Translations under genes and position numbers: made by a program
In this document: positions 37,567-46,589 of the stretch, piece after piece
Layout of the letters: each line of letters opens with the position of its first letter
How positions within the stretch are numbered: position 1 is the first letter of the stretch
The notes under the pieces: model-generated
What the model was told of the DNA's origin: nothing
The model's input: only the letters and a program-made list of their open reading frames with translations
The model's database searches: none
Source: Hyphomicrobium methylovorum
Lineage (GTDB): Bacteria > Pseudomonadota > Alphaproteobacteria > Rhizobiales > Hyphomicrobiaceae
NCBI RefSeq assembly: GCF_013626205.1
Contig: NZ_QHJE01000001.1
Span: 2,584,501 to 2,648,500, forward strand
Direction of reading: 5' to 3'
Length of the DNA stretch: 64,000 nt

Positions 37567-38682
37567 GTGCGGGGTGCAAGCTACTTGCCGAAATTGGCCC
37601 ATATCAATCTCGCTCTTCAGGGCGGCGGAGCGCACGGTGCATTCACCTGGGGCGTTATCGATCGTCTTCTCCAAGACGAAACGCTGCGCTTTGGTTGGAT
37701 CAGCGGTACGAGTGCTGGCGCGGTCAACGCAGTTGCTCTTGCTGCAGGATTGGCGGAAGGCTCGCGGGAGAAAGCGCGCGAGAAGATGTTCAAGATCTGG
37801 CAGGCCATTCACAAGGCCGGTGTGCCGGATCTCACAAGCCTCAATCCTTTTCTGAACGGCATGGTCCGCGCATCGCAACTGACCTCGCATCTGGCGACTA
37901 TGCTTTCACCGTATGAATTCAATCCGCTCGGATTTGATCCGCTGCGCCGACTGCTGAACGACCATATCGATTTCGATCAGTTGCGCGCGTCGTGTCCGGT
38001 GGAATTGCTCGTAGCCGCGACGCATGTGTCCACCGGGCGGGCACGGCTTTTCCGACATGACGAGATCACCGTCGAGGCAGTGCTTGCTTCGGCGTGTCTT
38101 CCGGTTATGCACCATGCCGTCGAGATCGATGGCGCGGCGTATTGGGACGGTGGGTTTTCAGCTAATCCCGATCTTGTGACGCTTGCGAGCGAAAGTCCGA
38201 TCGGTGACTCGCTGCTGGTGATGGTGTCGCCGCGCGTCAATGACCGTTTGCCGACGACGTCGCGCGATATTTCAAATCTCGCCAATCGTCTGACATTCAA
38301 TGCTCCATTGATGCGCGACATTGAGGTGATCCAATCGGTGCGCGAGGCGTCGGCGGGTGCTTTGCTGACGAAGGGCCGTCTGGCGCCGCTTTGTCGTCAC
38401 CGGTTTCATCTCGTCGACGGCGGACCGATTACCGGAACGCTCGATCCCGCGACGACGCTTACGCCCAACTGGGACGTCATCACCTATCTGCACGGTGCAG
38501 GCCGCAATCACGCTGAGAAGTGGCTGGAGTCTGCACGCGATAGCGTTGGCCGGTTGGAGACCGTCAATCTGACGGAGTATTTCTTTCCGGCGGTCGAGAA
38601 GGGTATTCAGTTCCGGCTTGAAAAGTCGCCGCGGAAAAAGCCGAGCGCAAAGAGAAGCGCTGGTAAGCAAGCCGCGCGGTAA
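37567..38682 (+). CDS. Patatin-like phospholipase
   Basis: Patatin/RssA family hydrolase, 371 residues from GTG 37567 (a TTG at 37585 starting LPKLAHIN is an equally likely start). The oxyanion GGGAHGAF, nucleophile elbow GTSAG and catalytic Asp in WDGGFSANP are present, so the Ser-Asp dyad is intact. The basic Lys/Arg-rich tail (SPRKKPSAKRSAGK) may bind nucleic acid or membrane. It should hydrolyse acyl esters of lipids; the physiological substrate is unknown. Confidence 0.88.
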   Translation: MRGASYLPKLAHINLALQGGGAHGAFTWGVIDRLLQDETLRFGWISGTSAGAVNAVALAAGLAEGSREKAREKMFKIWQAIHKAGVPDLTSLNPFLNGMVRASQLTSHLATMLSPYEFNPLGFDPLRRLLNDHIDFDQLRASCPVELLVAATHVSTGRARLFRHDEITVEAVLASACLPVMHHAVEIDGAAYWDGGFSANPDLVTLASESPIGDSLLVMVSPRVNDRLPTTSRDISNLANRLTFNAPLMRDIEVIQSVREASAGALLTKGRLAPLCRHRFHLVDGGPITGTLDPATTLTPNWDVITYLHGAGRNHAEKWLESARDSVGRLETVNLTEYFFPAVEKGIQFRLEKSPRKKPSAKRSAGKQAAR

Positions 38683-38816
38683 CGACCGGCGCATAACGAA
38701 CGGTAGTCATTGCTGGTGGCCCAGAATGTGGATCGCCGTTTCGTTCGTTAAAGTGAATTGGCAACCGCTGGCGCGTTGGGTCGTTTCTCTTCCAGATCGT
38801 TTCTGGAGGAAACATT

Positions 38817-39350
38817 ATGGCCGTCCGGGATTGCTATTCGCGCATAGTTATCTTCACGCTTATGAGCGTCGCGTTTTTGCTTGCAAGTGTTGAGATCGCT
38901 GCGAGCGCTTCACATCCACCGCGACTGCTCTTCCTTGGCGCGCAATTACAAAACGACAACGCCGCGCTCGAGCCGACGACGGATGCAGAGCGTAACCGCC
39001 TAGCGGCGCTCGAAGAACAGTTTCTTTCCAAGGTTTCCAAGAGTGGAAGCTATTCTGTTGTTCCGATTACGGCTGACTTGCGAAAGCAGGTTCAAGCCGG
39101 ACAACAGCTTGGCCAGTGCAGCGGATGTGAAGCAGCATATGGGAAGACGCTACATGCTGATCGCGTCGCTTGGATTACGGTTCAGAAGGTCTCGAACCTC
39201 ATCCTGAATCTCAACCTCTATGTCGTCGACGTTGCGAGCGGAAAAACCGATTACGTTAAGAGCGTCGATATTCGTGGCAACACCGATGAGTCTTGGTCGC
39301 GGAGTTTGAAGTATCTCCTCGACAACTATTTCCTCGCAGGGAAGGCTTAA
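38817..39350 (+). CDS. DUF2380 (DUF3280-like) exported protein
   Basis: A 177-residue protein with GGAGGAAACATT directly before ATG 38817, a hydrophobic N-terminal segment acting as signal peptide (VIFTLMSVAFLLASVE), and a domain I assign to DUF2380 by LLFLGAQLQNDNA, a central QCSGCEAAYGKTLHADRVAW and a C-terminal strand pair. Two Cys in CSGC could form a disulfide. Function unknown; the family is frequent in methylotrophic Hyphomicrobiales. Confidence 0.65.
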   Translation: MAVRDCYSRIVIFTLMSVAFLLASVEIAASASHPPRLLFLGAQLQNDNAALEPTTDAERNRLAALEEQFLSKVSKSGSYSVVPITADLRKQVQAGQQLGQCSGCEAAYGKTLHADRVAWITVQKVSNLILNLNLYVVDVASGKTDYVKSVDIRGNTDESWSRSLKYLLDNYFLAGKA

Positions 39351-39360
39351 GCGCGATCCT

Positions 39361-40149
39361 TCAGCTAACCAGCCGCGCGTAGCCCTCAGAGACTGTGTTT
39401 TCGATCAAGCGCTTGTAGGCGGCGTATGCCCGGCTCTTCGGAGTGATGTCGCCGAATGTTTCGCCATCGAAGGTTTCGCGGCGCGCGTAGAGGATTGGCG
39501 TCGCGACAGGAATGAACGTGGCGCGCTGCTTATTGAGCGTGGTGATGATGCCGCGCATCTCTCCGGCGCGATCGATTTGCGACACCAGGATCATGCGCAT
39601 AGCGCCCTTCGTCAGTGATACGAGATGGATGAAGCTGGATGACGCGGGGATATAGAGCCGACCGCGATGCGCGTAGGGTGCGTCTACGCGGTCGCATTCC
39701 TGAAACAGGAGGCTCGGCCACTCCGGGTCCCAACTGATGTCGGTGCGGTAGGCGACGAGCGTGTCAGGCTGCGAGAAAGATCGCCGAAGCGTCAGGTAGC
39801 TGCCGACGTAATGATCGACCGCGGCGCGTGAGTAGGCCCCCATGTAAATCGGAGAGACGCCGCCGCCATCCGCTTTGACACTCATCTGGCCGTTGTCGAC
39901 GGCGACGGACTCGCCGTGCCACGCATCTCTGAGGCCGTTAAAGTCGAGCCCTAGAACCATGCAGACATCGAAGAGCGTTTGATCCCGGACCGAGCGGCCG
40001 CCCAGCATGTTCTGGATCGTTTTCTCGTGGCAGTCGGCAGCGTCCGCGAGTTCAGCCTGGGTGAGCTTCTTCTCGACCATTGCCGTCTTGATGCGGTGGA
40101 GCGCTTCCGGGCGGGTCGTTGCGGGCGGCGTTATCGGGATTTTTTTCAT
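39361..40149 (-). CDS. XRE-family transcriptional regulator with C-terminal unknown domain
   Basis: A helix-turn-helix of the Cro/C1 type covers about residues 18-70 (MVEKKLTQAELADAADCHEKTIQNML in part). The following ~190 residues have alternating strands (for example YVGSYLTLRRSFSQPDTLVAYRTDI) that look like a ligand- or signal-binding domain also found in other regulators, but I cannot name it. The protein has 262 residues from ATG 40149. It is convergent with the DUF2380 gene (10 bp between stops). Confidence 0.75.
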   Translation of the reverse strand: MKKIPITPPATTRPEALHRIKTAMVEKKLTQAELADAADCHEKTIQNMLGGRSVRDQTLFDVCMVLGLDFNGLRDAWHGESVAVDNGQMSVKADGGGVSPIYMGAYSRAAVDHYVGSYLTLRRSFSQPDTLVAYRTDISWDPEWPSLLFQECDRVDAPYAHRGRLYIPASSSFIHLVSLTKGAMRMILVSQIDRAGEMRGIITTLNKQRATFIPVATPILYARRETFDGETFGDITPKSRAYAAYKRLIENTVSEGYARLVS

Positions 40150-40305
40150 CGGCCCCACACGATACGAACCTTGGTTCGTGGTTGTCCGTTGCGGGAAAAT
40201 ACTGGTTTTTATCCGTGGCTGACAACGCCAAAGAGCGCCGATGTTCGGCCGGTGTCAGGATCTCTCGGAGTGGGGTAAATGGGCCCGCCTGCGCGCGGTT
40301 GCCAA

Positions 40306-40932
40306 TTAGTGTTTGGCGAGAACTTCGAGCCGGACGTCGGTCAAGCCAGCGTCGAGCATGCCGAGGTTTTTGGCTGCGCCTTTCGATAGGTCGATGACAC
40401 GCCCTGGCTTGAAGGGACCGCGGTCGTTGATACGGACTACGACGCTTTCGCCGGTATCAACGCGGGTGACGCGGACACGGGTGCCGAAGGGCAGCGTTTT
40501 GTGCGCGGCCGTCATTCCGCTGGGGTCGAATGTTTCGCCGGTCGCCGTTTTCTGGCCCTGCCAGTAGTACGAAGCGATGCCCAGCAAATTGTGCGGAGGC
40601 TTTTGAGCAGGTGGCGGCAGGCCGGGGCCATGCAGCCCGTACGGCTGGTTCAGATTGCCTTTGGTGCTTAGCTGGATTTCAGAGTGCGATGCGCCGGGCT
40701 TCGACGGAATGCCGAGCGCCACAGTCACCTTCGGCCCCCAGCCAAGTGTGGGCGTGGCCTTCGCCTTGACCGTTTTGATGGTTGTCGTCCATGGGCCCAT
40801 TTCGAGCGCGCGGCCGGCTGGTTTCGCCAAGCCCTCAGTTAAAGACTGAGCTGATGCCGAGTTTCCCGCTGATCCGGCAAATAAAATCGCGCTCAAAAAA
40901 ACGCCAACACGCATCCCTCGGTGCACGCACAT
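40306..40932 (-). CDS. RlpA-family septal ring lytic transglycosylase-like protein 1
   Basis: A 208-residue exported protein: signal peptide ([21 protein letters not shown]), a variable linker and the double-psi beta-barrel RlpA domain with [43 protein letters not shown] and [10 protein letters not shown]. The Asp and Glu/His region of lytic RlpA enzymes is retained (DRGPF, GETF). The SPOR domain found in E. coli RlpA is absent. ATG 40932 or 40914 is the likely start; the frame is open further upstream. Confidence 0.88.
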   Translation of the reverse strand: MCVHRGMRVGVFLSAILFAGSAGNSASAQSLTEGLAKPAGRALEMGPWTTTIKTVKAKATPTLGWGPKVTVALGIPSKPGASHSEIQLSTKGNLNQPYGLHGPGLPPPAQKPPHNLLGIASYYWQGQKTATGETFDPSGMTAAHKTLPFGTRVRVTRVDTGESVVVRINDRGPFKPGRVIDLSKGAAKNLGMLDAGLTDVRLEVLAKH

Positions 40933-40984
40933 CCCCCCGGAAGACCCCGAATCTCCAGAGATAAGCCGATTCGCGCGGCAGAAA

Positions 40985-41025
40985 AACGTCGGGAGGCGCC
41001 AGGTTTTCCCCAACGCCTCCCGATG
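40985..41025 (-). terminator. Rho-independent terminator after the second rlpA gene
   Basis: CGGGAGGCG (40990-40998) pairs with CGCCTCCCG (41014-41022) around 15 bases. Read on the minus strand the stem is followed by CGTTTTTC, so it should end transcripts of the gene at 41047-41595 before the first rlpA copy. Confidence 0.75.
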
Positions 41026-41046
41026 TGGATAGCCTGACCGGAGCTC

Positions 41047-41595
41047 TTAGCTGCGGCCGAGGACTTCGATGGAGACCGGGGCAACGCCCGCGCCGGTCAT
41101 GGCGATAACCTGAGCAGCGCCGCGCGACAGATCGATGATGCGACCGGCGATGAACGGACCACGGTCGTTGATTACGACGATGACCGAGCGGCCGTTGTGG
41201 CGGTTGGTGACGCGAACGCGCGTGCCGAAGGGCAGCGAGCGATGGGCAGCGGTCAGGCCGTTCGGGTTAAAGCGTGCGCCCGAAGCGGTCTGCTGGCCCT
41301 GCCAGTAGTAAGATGCCATGCCGCTGTACTTGCCACCTGCAGCAGCGTAGTGGCGCTTTGCTCCGCGGTTCGCATAGCGCGAACGCTTCACGGAGCGATG
41401 TGCGTAGCGACGCGAGGAATTGTGAGCATGTTTTGCATGCGAGGTCCGATGTGCAACCTTGGACCGATGAGACTTCTGTACGCTGGTTTTTCCGCAAACT
41501 TGAGCAGAACCGCTGCATTTAGCGGCGCTTGCCGGAATCGTACCGACTACTAATCCCGCAAGACCGAACGCGGCTACGGCGAAAATCGAACGCAT
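41047..41595 (-). CDS. RlpA-family septal ring lytic transglycosylase-like protein 2
   Basis: A 182-residue exported protein, tandem paralogue of the gene downstream. The signal peptide ends near IPASAAK, then a strongly basic His/Arg/Lys/Ser-rich linker (about 40-85), then an RlpA domain with [41 protein letters not shown] and GRIIDLSRGAA. The linker could bind negatively charged wall polymers (inference). Two Cys (AKCSGSAQVC) just after the cleavage site may form a disulfide. Confidence 0.88.
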   Translation of the reverse strand: MRSIFAVAAFGLAGLVVGTIPASAAKCSGSAQVCGKTSVQKSHRSKVAHRTSHAKHAHNSSRRYAHRSVKRSRYANRGAKRHYAAAGGKYSGMASYYWQGQQTASGARFNPNGLTAAHRSLPFGTRVRVTNRHNGRSVIVVINDRGPFIAGRIIDLSRGAAQVIAMTGAGVAPVSIEVLGRS

Positions 41596-42092
41596 AGTGC
41601 ACTCCCTTTATAGGAGCAGCAGTGTCATCGGGTCGATGAGTCGGTTTTCCCCGAATTCGCATCCCGGGGGGCTTGCGACGAACCGCCAAGCTGGCGGCGC
41701 TAACCGTCAATATTGGGAAAACCGCTGGTGGTGATTTCACCCCTAAAAGAAGACCCGTAACAGAACCCCAGAACCCAGTTCTTTACTGCTACCCGTGCTG
41801 ACTGGGGACACCCCCGTCCTGGCGCGCCCACGGACCATCGGGAGAAGAGATGGTCAACCCACTGCTGTTACCACAATTTAACCATTATCGGTAGCCGATT
41901 GAAAATCATCAATTTTAACCTATGCGTTTTTGTCCGGAGCGACGCCAGGTCGCAGATTTGGGCCCGGAACTCCACTCGAAATGAGTGTTTTCGGGCGGGG
42001 CCGTTTGTAGTTTTAAAATTCAGCCGCCTACAGCGGTGCGGTAGAATTTTGCTCGGAGCGGCGCAAGCGTTCACGCTTCGCGCCGGATGTTT
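41596..42092. other. 500-bp intergenic region between rlpA copy 2 and corA
   Basis: No credible gene on either strand. It has the upstream control region of rlpA copy 2, a hairpin GACCATC/GATGGTC (41833-41839 and 41849-41855), an AT-rich stretch near 41870-41920 with two TTTAACC elements, and the corA hairpin at 42060-42084. It could host an unrecognised small RNA. Confidence 0.4.
42060..42084 (-). terminator. Hairpin downstream of corA
   Basis: GGCGC-AAGCG-TTCA-CGCTT-GCGCC with one bulged base. It lies just after the corA stop on the minus strand; there is no strong T-run on that strand, but a T-run follows on the plus strand. Confidence 0.45.
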
Positions 42093-43064
42093 TTAGAGCC
42101 AGCCTTTCTTGCGGAAGTATAGGAAGGGCACGAGGCCGGAGACGAACATCAACCCGAGTGCTGCCGGGTAGCCCCACGTTTCGTGCAGCTCAGGCATGTG
42201 CGCGAAGTTCATGCCGTAGATCGACGCGACAAGCGTCGGCGGCATCAGCATCACGGCCATCACCGAGAACAGTTTGATGATCTGGTTTTGCTCGGTCGAG
42301 ATCATGCCGAGCGTGGCGTCGAGCAGGAAGCTGGTTCGTGCGGCCAGGAAGCGGAGGCTTTCCATCAAGGACGTGATGTCGTTGTTGGCTGACTCGATGC
42401 GGGCGATCAGGCGTTTGTCGTCTTTGCGTTCGCGTGCGGCGTTGGCGAAATAGAGAAGCAGCCGGTTCAGCGACATCGCGCTTTCCTGCGCCCGAGCGGT
42501 TATATCGCCTTCCTTGCCGACGGTCTTCAGCAGCAGATCCAGCCGCCGGTTGCGGGAGGGTTGGCCCGCGCCCTTCTGGCCGAATACGAGCGGCGCCATG
42601 CGCTCGACCTCGTCCTGAACGCGCTCAATCAGGTCCGCTTCGCGCTCAATCAGCATCTCAACCAGCCCGATCATGATGCCGACGCTGGAGCGGCAGGCCG
42701 GATCGCCCTTGGTCGCGCGGGTCACATATAGCGGGAATGCGCGCGGTTCGGCGTAGCGTACCGTCACGAGACGATTACCAGAGAGAATAAAGGTAACGAC
42801 AGACGTCATCGGAACGTCCAGCGAGCTCGCGTGAACGATGATGCCCGTCATGTAGTAGGCGCCGTTCTCCGTATAGAAGCGGTTCGATGCCTCGATCTCG
42901 CGCATTTCCGAGCGGGTCGGCACTTCGATACCGAGCGCCTGCTCGATCATCTTGTCCTCGTCGTCCGCAGGGTTAAGCACGTCGATCCAGGCCGCCGTGG
43001 CGAGGTTGCCGATCTCGGTGCGCTGCGCCAGCCGGTCACCGACGGCATCGTATACGGTTATCAT
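42093..43064 (-). CDS. corA: CorA-family divalent cation transporter
   Basis: A 323-residue magnesium/cobalt channel. The long cytoplasmic alpha-beta part is followed by two C-terminal membrane helices; the selectivity signature GMN (residues 284-286, YGMNFAHMPE) sits at the end of the first. The final FRKKGWL is typical of CorA. Start ATG 43064. Neighbours give no sign of special regulation. Confidence 0.93.
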   Translation of the reverse strand: MITVYDAVGDRLAQRTEIGNLATAAWIDVLNPADDEDKMIEQALGIEVPTRSEMREIEASNRFYTENGAYYMTGIIVHASSLDVPMTSVVTFILSGNRLVTVRYAEPRAFPLYVTRATKGDPACRSSVGIMIGLVEMLIEREADLIERVQDEVERMAPLVFGQKGAGQPSRNRRLDLLLKTVGKEGDITARAQESAMSLNRLLLYFANAARERKDDKRLIARIESANNDITSLMESLRFLAARTSFLLDATLGMISTEQNQIIKLFSVMAVMLMPPTLVASIYGMNFAHMPELHETWGYPAALGLMFVSGLVPFLYFRKKGWL

Positions 43065-43249
43065 TAGCTTTCTCCGGGGAAGTCGTGCGGGCCGGTAAGA
43101 ACTCTTTCAACTCTGGCGCGTGCTATAACGTTCGCTCGGTCCAACCCTTATCTATCGGGGACCGGAATGAGCAAGACCGGCATTGATACAATACGGAAGT
43201 GTAATCATGCAGGATGACACATGCCCGACACGACTGGAGGAAGAGACCC

Positions 43250-43567
43250 ATGACAGTTGAGCGTTTGGTGAGAACGGTTCCCGTGGCGGTATGCGCCTTG
43301 GCCGGATTTTTGGCGGCATCCCCGGCTGAGGCAAAAATCGATTGCCTCGACGGGTTTCAAAAGGTGCAGGGATCGCGGATCGCGACGCCCTATTGCCAGG
43401 ATGCGCTCGTCGCGCGCGTTGCGGCGGGCTACGGCATAAATGCGCCCGCAGCAAAGATCCGCAACAATCCGAACTTCAAACGGCACGTTTGCCGGTTGGT
43501 TGGCCAGGACATTCGCATCAAGGAAACGTGCGCCGAGGTGAACCCTTACGGCCGCGGACGCTTCTGA
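43250..43567 (+). CDS. Small exported cysteine-containing protein
   Basis: A 105-residue protein from ATG 43250, preceded by GGAGGAAGAGACC. The signal peptide ends near ASPAEAK. The mature part has four Cys (IDCLDG, PYCQDA, HVCRLV, ETCAEV) that could form two disulfides, and ends YGRGRF. I recognise it as the kind of short periplasmic protein common in Hyphomicrobiales but know no function. An earlier in-frame codon at 43214 would add 12 residues before the signal peptide. Confidence 0.75.
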   Translation: MTVERLVRTVPVAVCALAGFLAASPAEAKIDCLDGFQKVQGSRIATPYCQDALVARVAAGYGINAPAAKIRNNPNFKRHVCRLVGQDIRIKETCAEVNPYGRGRF

Positions 43568-43621
43568 TCCAAATATTGGCACCGGCACGCGTGTGCATGC
43601 CGGTTATCTCGATTTGAATTC

Positions 43622-44113
43622 TCAGCCGAGATCGGGCGTGACTTCGCCGACGTCACGCGCGCGGCGAACGCTGCCGTCAAACTGCGCGCCCTCGTCGATC
43701 GACAGCGTCTGCTTGACGATATCGCCCTCAACCTTGGACGTTGCGTTGAGGTTGACGGATGAGCCCTTGAGCGCGCCGTTCACTTCGCCCTGAACCGTAA
43801 TCGTGCGCGCGGTGATGGTTCCGGCGACGCTACCCGTCTCGCCGACGGTGACGGTTTCGCCATGAACGTCGCCCTGGATGTGTCCGGCGATCAGCAGCGA
43901 ACCTTTGGTTTTGATGACGAGCTGCTGTCCAGCGATGGTGATGTCCTGTCCGAGGACGGACGTTGGGGCGTCAATTGCTGGGCTGCTGTGACCGTGGTGG
44001 GGCAGGGTCGATCCGAAAAGCGGCGGTGTCGATTGCTTGAGAGGTAAGGGCTGCGGTGCTGTTGATTTGACGGGTTCCATACGCGGTTCGGCCGTCGCTA
44101 CGCGATTGAACAT
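43622..44113 (-). CDS. Bactofilin (polymer-forming cytoskeletal protein)
   Basis: Bactofilins form filaments that help localise wall enzymes and shape the cell. ATG 44113 is preceded by GGGGGAAGAGAG and gives 163 residues. A Pro-rich tail precedes the right-handed beta-helix built of repeats, seen in LVIKTKGSLLIAGHIQGDVHGE, VTVGETGSVAGTI and VNGALKGSS (in part). The closing VKQTLSIDEGAQFDGSVRR is the family's C-terminal cap. A second bactofilin begins at the right edge of the window. Confidence 0.88.
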   Translation of the reverse strand: MFNRVATAEPRMEPVKSTAPQPLPLKQSTPPLFGSTLPHHGHSSPAIDAPTSVLGQDITIAGQQLVIKTKGSLLIAGHIQGDVHGETVTVGETGSVAGTITARTITVQGEVNGALKGSSVNLNATSKVEGDIVKQTLSIDEGAQFDGSVRRARDVGEVTPDLG

Positions 44114-44264
44114 ACTCTCTTCCCCCAAATTGGAACTAATTTACGCCGGTTCCCGCAGGCTTCCTAAAGCACCGCACTTTGGGGAGATTATGTCGAAGCA
44201 CCCGCTTTCGCGCCAGAGGCGATTTTCATCCACCGCTGGCGCGCAAACGCAGTCTCATTATGGA

Positions 44265-44597
44265 TCAGCGCGGGATCCAGAGATCGACGAACGGAGCAAC
44301 GACGCGCTTGCCGCGTGGGCCGTTATGAACGTGAGCGAACGGTGCATCGACCGTCGTATGGCGGCGGCCGCGCTCAACGCGCGTGAACGGCGCGTACACG
44401 GTATCGCGGTGGTAATGACGCTTACGATAATGCGTGCGCTTCTTTGCCGGAACGTCTTTTACGGTGACGACGCTGGAGGACGCGCGTAGCGATGGCTTCG
44501 GAGCGTCCAGCGCAGACGCCGGAAGCGCAAAGCTCAGAAGCGCCGATGTGGAAACGATGGCGGCGAGGGTTCGCGCCGGGCGGAAAAAAGCCGTCAT
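44265..44597 (-). CDS. Small exported basic protein
   Basis: A 110-residue protein starting at ATG 44597 (GAGAGAAAATATT upstream). It has a signal peptide cut near ALPASALDA, then a basic mature part rich in His, Arg, Tyr and Lys, with twice-repeated short motifs VYAPFTRV/VDAPFAHV/VVAPFVDL. I recognise no family; the three APF repeats suggest a small repeat protein. Confidence 0.6.
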   Translation of the reverse strand: MTAFFRPARTLAAIVSTSALLSFALPASALDAPKPSLRASSSVVTVKDVPAKKRTHYRKRHYHRDTVYAPFTRVERGRRHTTVDAPFAHVHNGPRGKRVVAPFVDLWIPR

Positions 44598-44820
44598 AAT
44601 ATTTTCTCTCTACTGACCTCGATACGATCTTGAAAATACTTATTGAATCTTGAGTTCGCAACGGCGGCTGCGGTGAAACACGACTCATGCGACACTCGAT
44701 CCGGAAAAATGGGGTCCAAGGCCCGGAGGAAGGCTCCGGCCATATAACGAACGCCGTTAACGTTGTACCTTCGGTGGGCGACGTCACGCGATCGGTTTGG
44801 ACCCGTAGGGGAGACAGGGA

Positions 44821-46080
44821 ATGACACGGTTCGGATGGGCCATCTCGCTGGCCGCGGCGATCATAGTTTCGTCGGCGCCAGCGTTTGCCGAAGGCGCGTG
44901 TCCGCGCGAAGGAACGCTCGGCGTGTCGCGCACCGTCGAGATCGACACGACCGGAGGCCCCGGCTTCGGAACCGATCATTACAAGGCTTATGATTTTCTC
45001 GAACCGAAGGAAGTGATCCTGACGTTCGACGACGGACCGCAAAAGTTCACGACCGAGTCCATTCTGAAATCGCTCGACGACGAATGCGTGAAGGCGACGT
45101 TCTTCTCAGTCGGCAAGATGGCGCTGGGCTATCCGGAGATTATTCGCGACGTTGCGAAGGCGGGACACACGGTCGGCTCGCATACGTGGAGCCATAAGGC
45201 GATCGCGAAGCTCAAGTCGTTCGATCTTGCGAAAGATGAAATCGAGCGCGGCATCAGCGCAGTTCAGCGAGCGGTCGGCAGTCCGATCGCGCCGTTTTTC
45301 CGTTTCCCGACATTGGTGGATACGCCTGAAGCCGTCGCTTATCTCGGCAAGCGAAACATTTCGATGTTTTCCTGCGATATCGACAGTTTCGATTTCAAGC
45401 GGCAGACGCCTGAACATCTGGTCAAGCGATTGATGGATCGGCTTGAGAAGCGCGGCAAGGGCATCCTGCTCATGCACGATATTCATAAGACGACGGCGAA
45501 GGCCGTGCCCCTGCTGCTCGCTGAGTTGAAGGCGAAGGGGTACAAGGTCGTCCATATGAAGGGGAAAGCGCCGGGCACGACGCTTGCGGAATATGACGAA
45601 GCGATCTCCAAAGATGCAAAGGGGCTTCCGCAAGGTGGCGCCGAGAAGCCGCTCAATTCGATTGTAAGGACGATTGGAGCGCCGCCTCCGGCCATCACCG
45701 GGCCCGCAAGCGGTGACGACGCGACGTCGGAGCCCGAAGGACTGTCGGCCGAGCCGCCGGCAGCAGCTCCCGCTCCTGCAGCACCTGCTGCTTCTCCCGC
45801 TAAAAAGTCAGCGAGTGAGACGCCGGCCGATCCGGTCGCGTCTGCCGCCGTACAGCCTGTGGCTCCTGCGGTTTCTCAGGCTTCGGAACCGGCTGCTTCT
45901 GCCGCACAGGAACCGGCGCAGATCAATACGGCGTCCGTCGTGCGGACGGTTGGTGAGGGAGATGAGCAAAGTGTTTCGCCGGACCTTCCGGCCCACAATG
46001 CGGAACCTGCTGCTGCCGCTCCGCACAGATCCATCTCTGAGCGCGTTAAAGATACGTGGCGGCTCTGGTTCGGAGACTAG
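44821..46080 (+). CDS. Exported polysaccharide deacetylase
   Basis: A 419-residue NodB-type deacetylase. Signal peptide ends near PAFAEGA. The metal-binding and catalytic motifs are present: LTFDDGP (Asp70, Asp71) and SHTWSH (His121, His125), with later FRFPT and LLMHDIH. The last ~150 residues are Pro/Ala-rich low complexity ending in RVKDTWRLWFGD, perhaps a wall-spanning linker. Likely removes acetyl groups from peptidoglycan or another envelope glycan. GGGGAGACAGGGA precedes the ATG. Confidence 0.9.
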   Translation: MTRFGWAISLAAAIIVSSAPAFAEGACPREGTLGVSRTVEIDTTGGPGFGTDHYKAYDFLEPKEVILTFDDGPQKFTTESILKSLDDECVKATFFSVGKMALGYPEIIRDVAKAGHTVGSHTWSHKAIAKLKSFDLAKDEIERGISAVQRAVGSPIAPFFRFPTLVDTPEAVAYLGKRNISMFSCDIDSFDFKRQTPEHLVKRLMDRLEKRGKGILLMHDIHKTTAKAVPLLLAELKAKGYKVVHMKGKAPGTTLAEYDEAISKDAKGLPQGGAEKPLNSIVRTIGAPPPAITGPASGDDATSEPEGLSAEPPAAAPAPAAPAASPAKKSASETPADPVASAAVQPVAPAVSQASEPAASAAQEPAQINTASVVRTVGEGDEQSVSPDLPAHNAEPAAAAPHRSISERVKDTWRLWFGD

Positions 46081-46144
46081 CGCTCGAGTTTTTCGGAATG
46101 TGAAGGCCGCGGCGATATTCGTCTGGCTGCGGATCAATCGGACA

Positions 46145-46185
46145 AAAAAGAAATGGGTGGCAACGGATGCCACCCATTTCTTTTT
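46145..46185. terminator. Bidirectional rho-independent terminator
   Basis: A perfect 18-bp inverted repeat with a 5-base loop (46145-46162 and 46168-46185), GC-rich in the inner half and A/T-tract ended, 65 bp after the deacetylase stop. T-runs occur on both strands. Confidence 0.93.
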
Positions 46186-46515
46186 GGACGCCCCTGAGTC
46201 CCCCGGACCCGCCGCGAACCAAACTTCCCCCACCATGTGCGCTAAGCTGCACCTGGTAATCCCGGGCGTTCGCCCTGCACCGATCTGGATCAGTGCAAAA
46301 CGCTACGGCTTTGTGGGTTTTAATTTTGGTCGATCCCCCAACCGGCCATCCCACGCGAGCAAAAGGTATGGCAGGACCTTTGGTTCTTCCACAGAAAAAC
46401 GAATCACTCACGTCGTTTCAATTTCGATGTGGTGTTTCGGTTACAACTAGAGTTGGGCTCCAGCGAGAGATAACACATCTTCAAAGCTGCGCCGCGTGCT
46501 TGTCCGCAAACGAAA
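46186..46515. other. 330-bp region without a recognised gene
   Basis: No convincing reading frame. The plus- and minus-strand frames present are remnants of frames from the deacetylase gene or lack ribosome-binding sites. Contains no recognisable RNA. Confidence 0.4.
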
Positions 46516-46537
46516 GGGCCGCTTTTGCAAGCGGCCC
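46516..46537 (-). terminator. Hairpin downstream of the 25-residue peptide gene
   Basis: GGGCCGCTT and AAGCGGCCC form a perfect 9-bp stem with a 4-base loop. Read on the minus strand it is followed by TTTCGTTT, a plausible terminator 50 bp after the small ORF stop. Confidence 0.65.
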
Positions 46538-46589
46538 TCCGTGAGATCAATTCGTCATGAAAGCGGAACGCGACTGTCCTGGTGCTGTC

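Noticed and set aside
45674-46450. 258-residue plus-strand frame overlapping the deacetylase 3' end and beyond
   Set aside because: Runs through the deacetylase tail in another frame and straight through the perfect terminator at 46145-46185.
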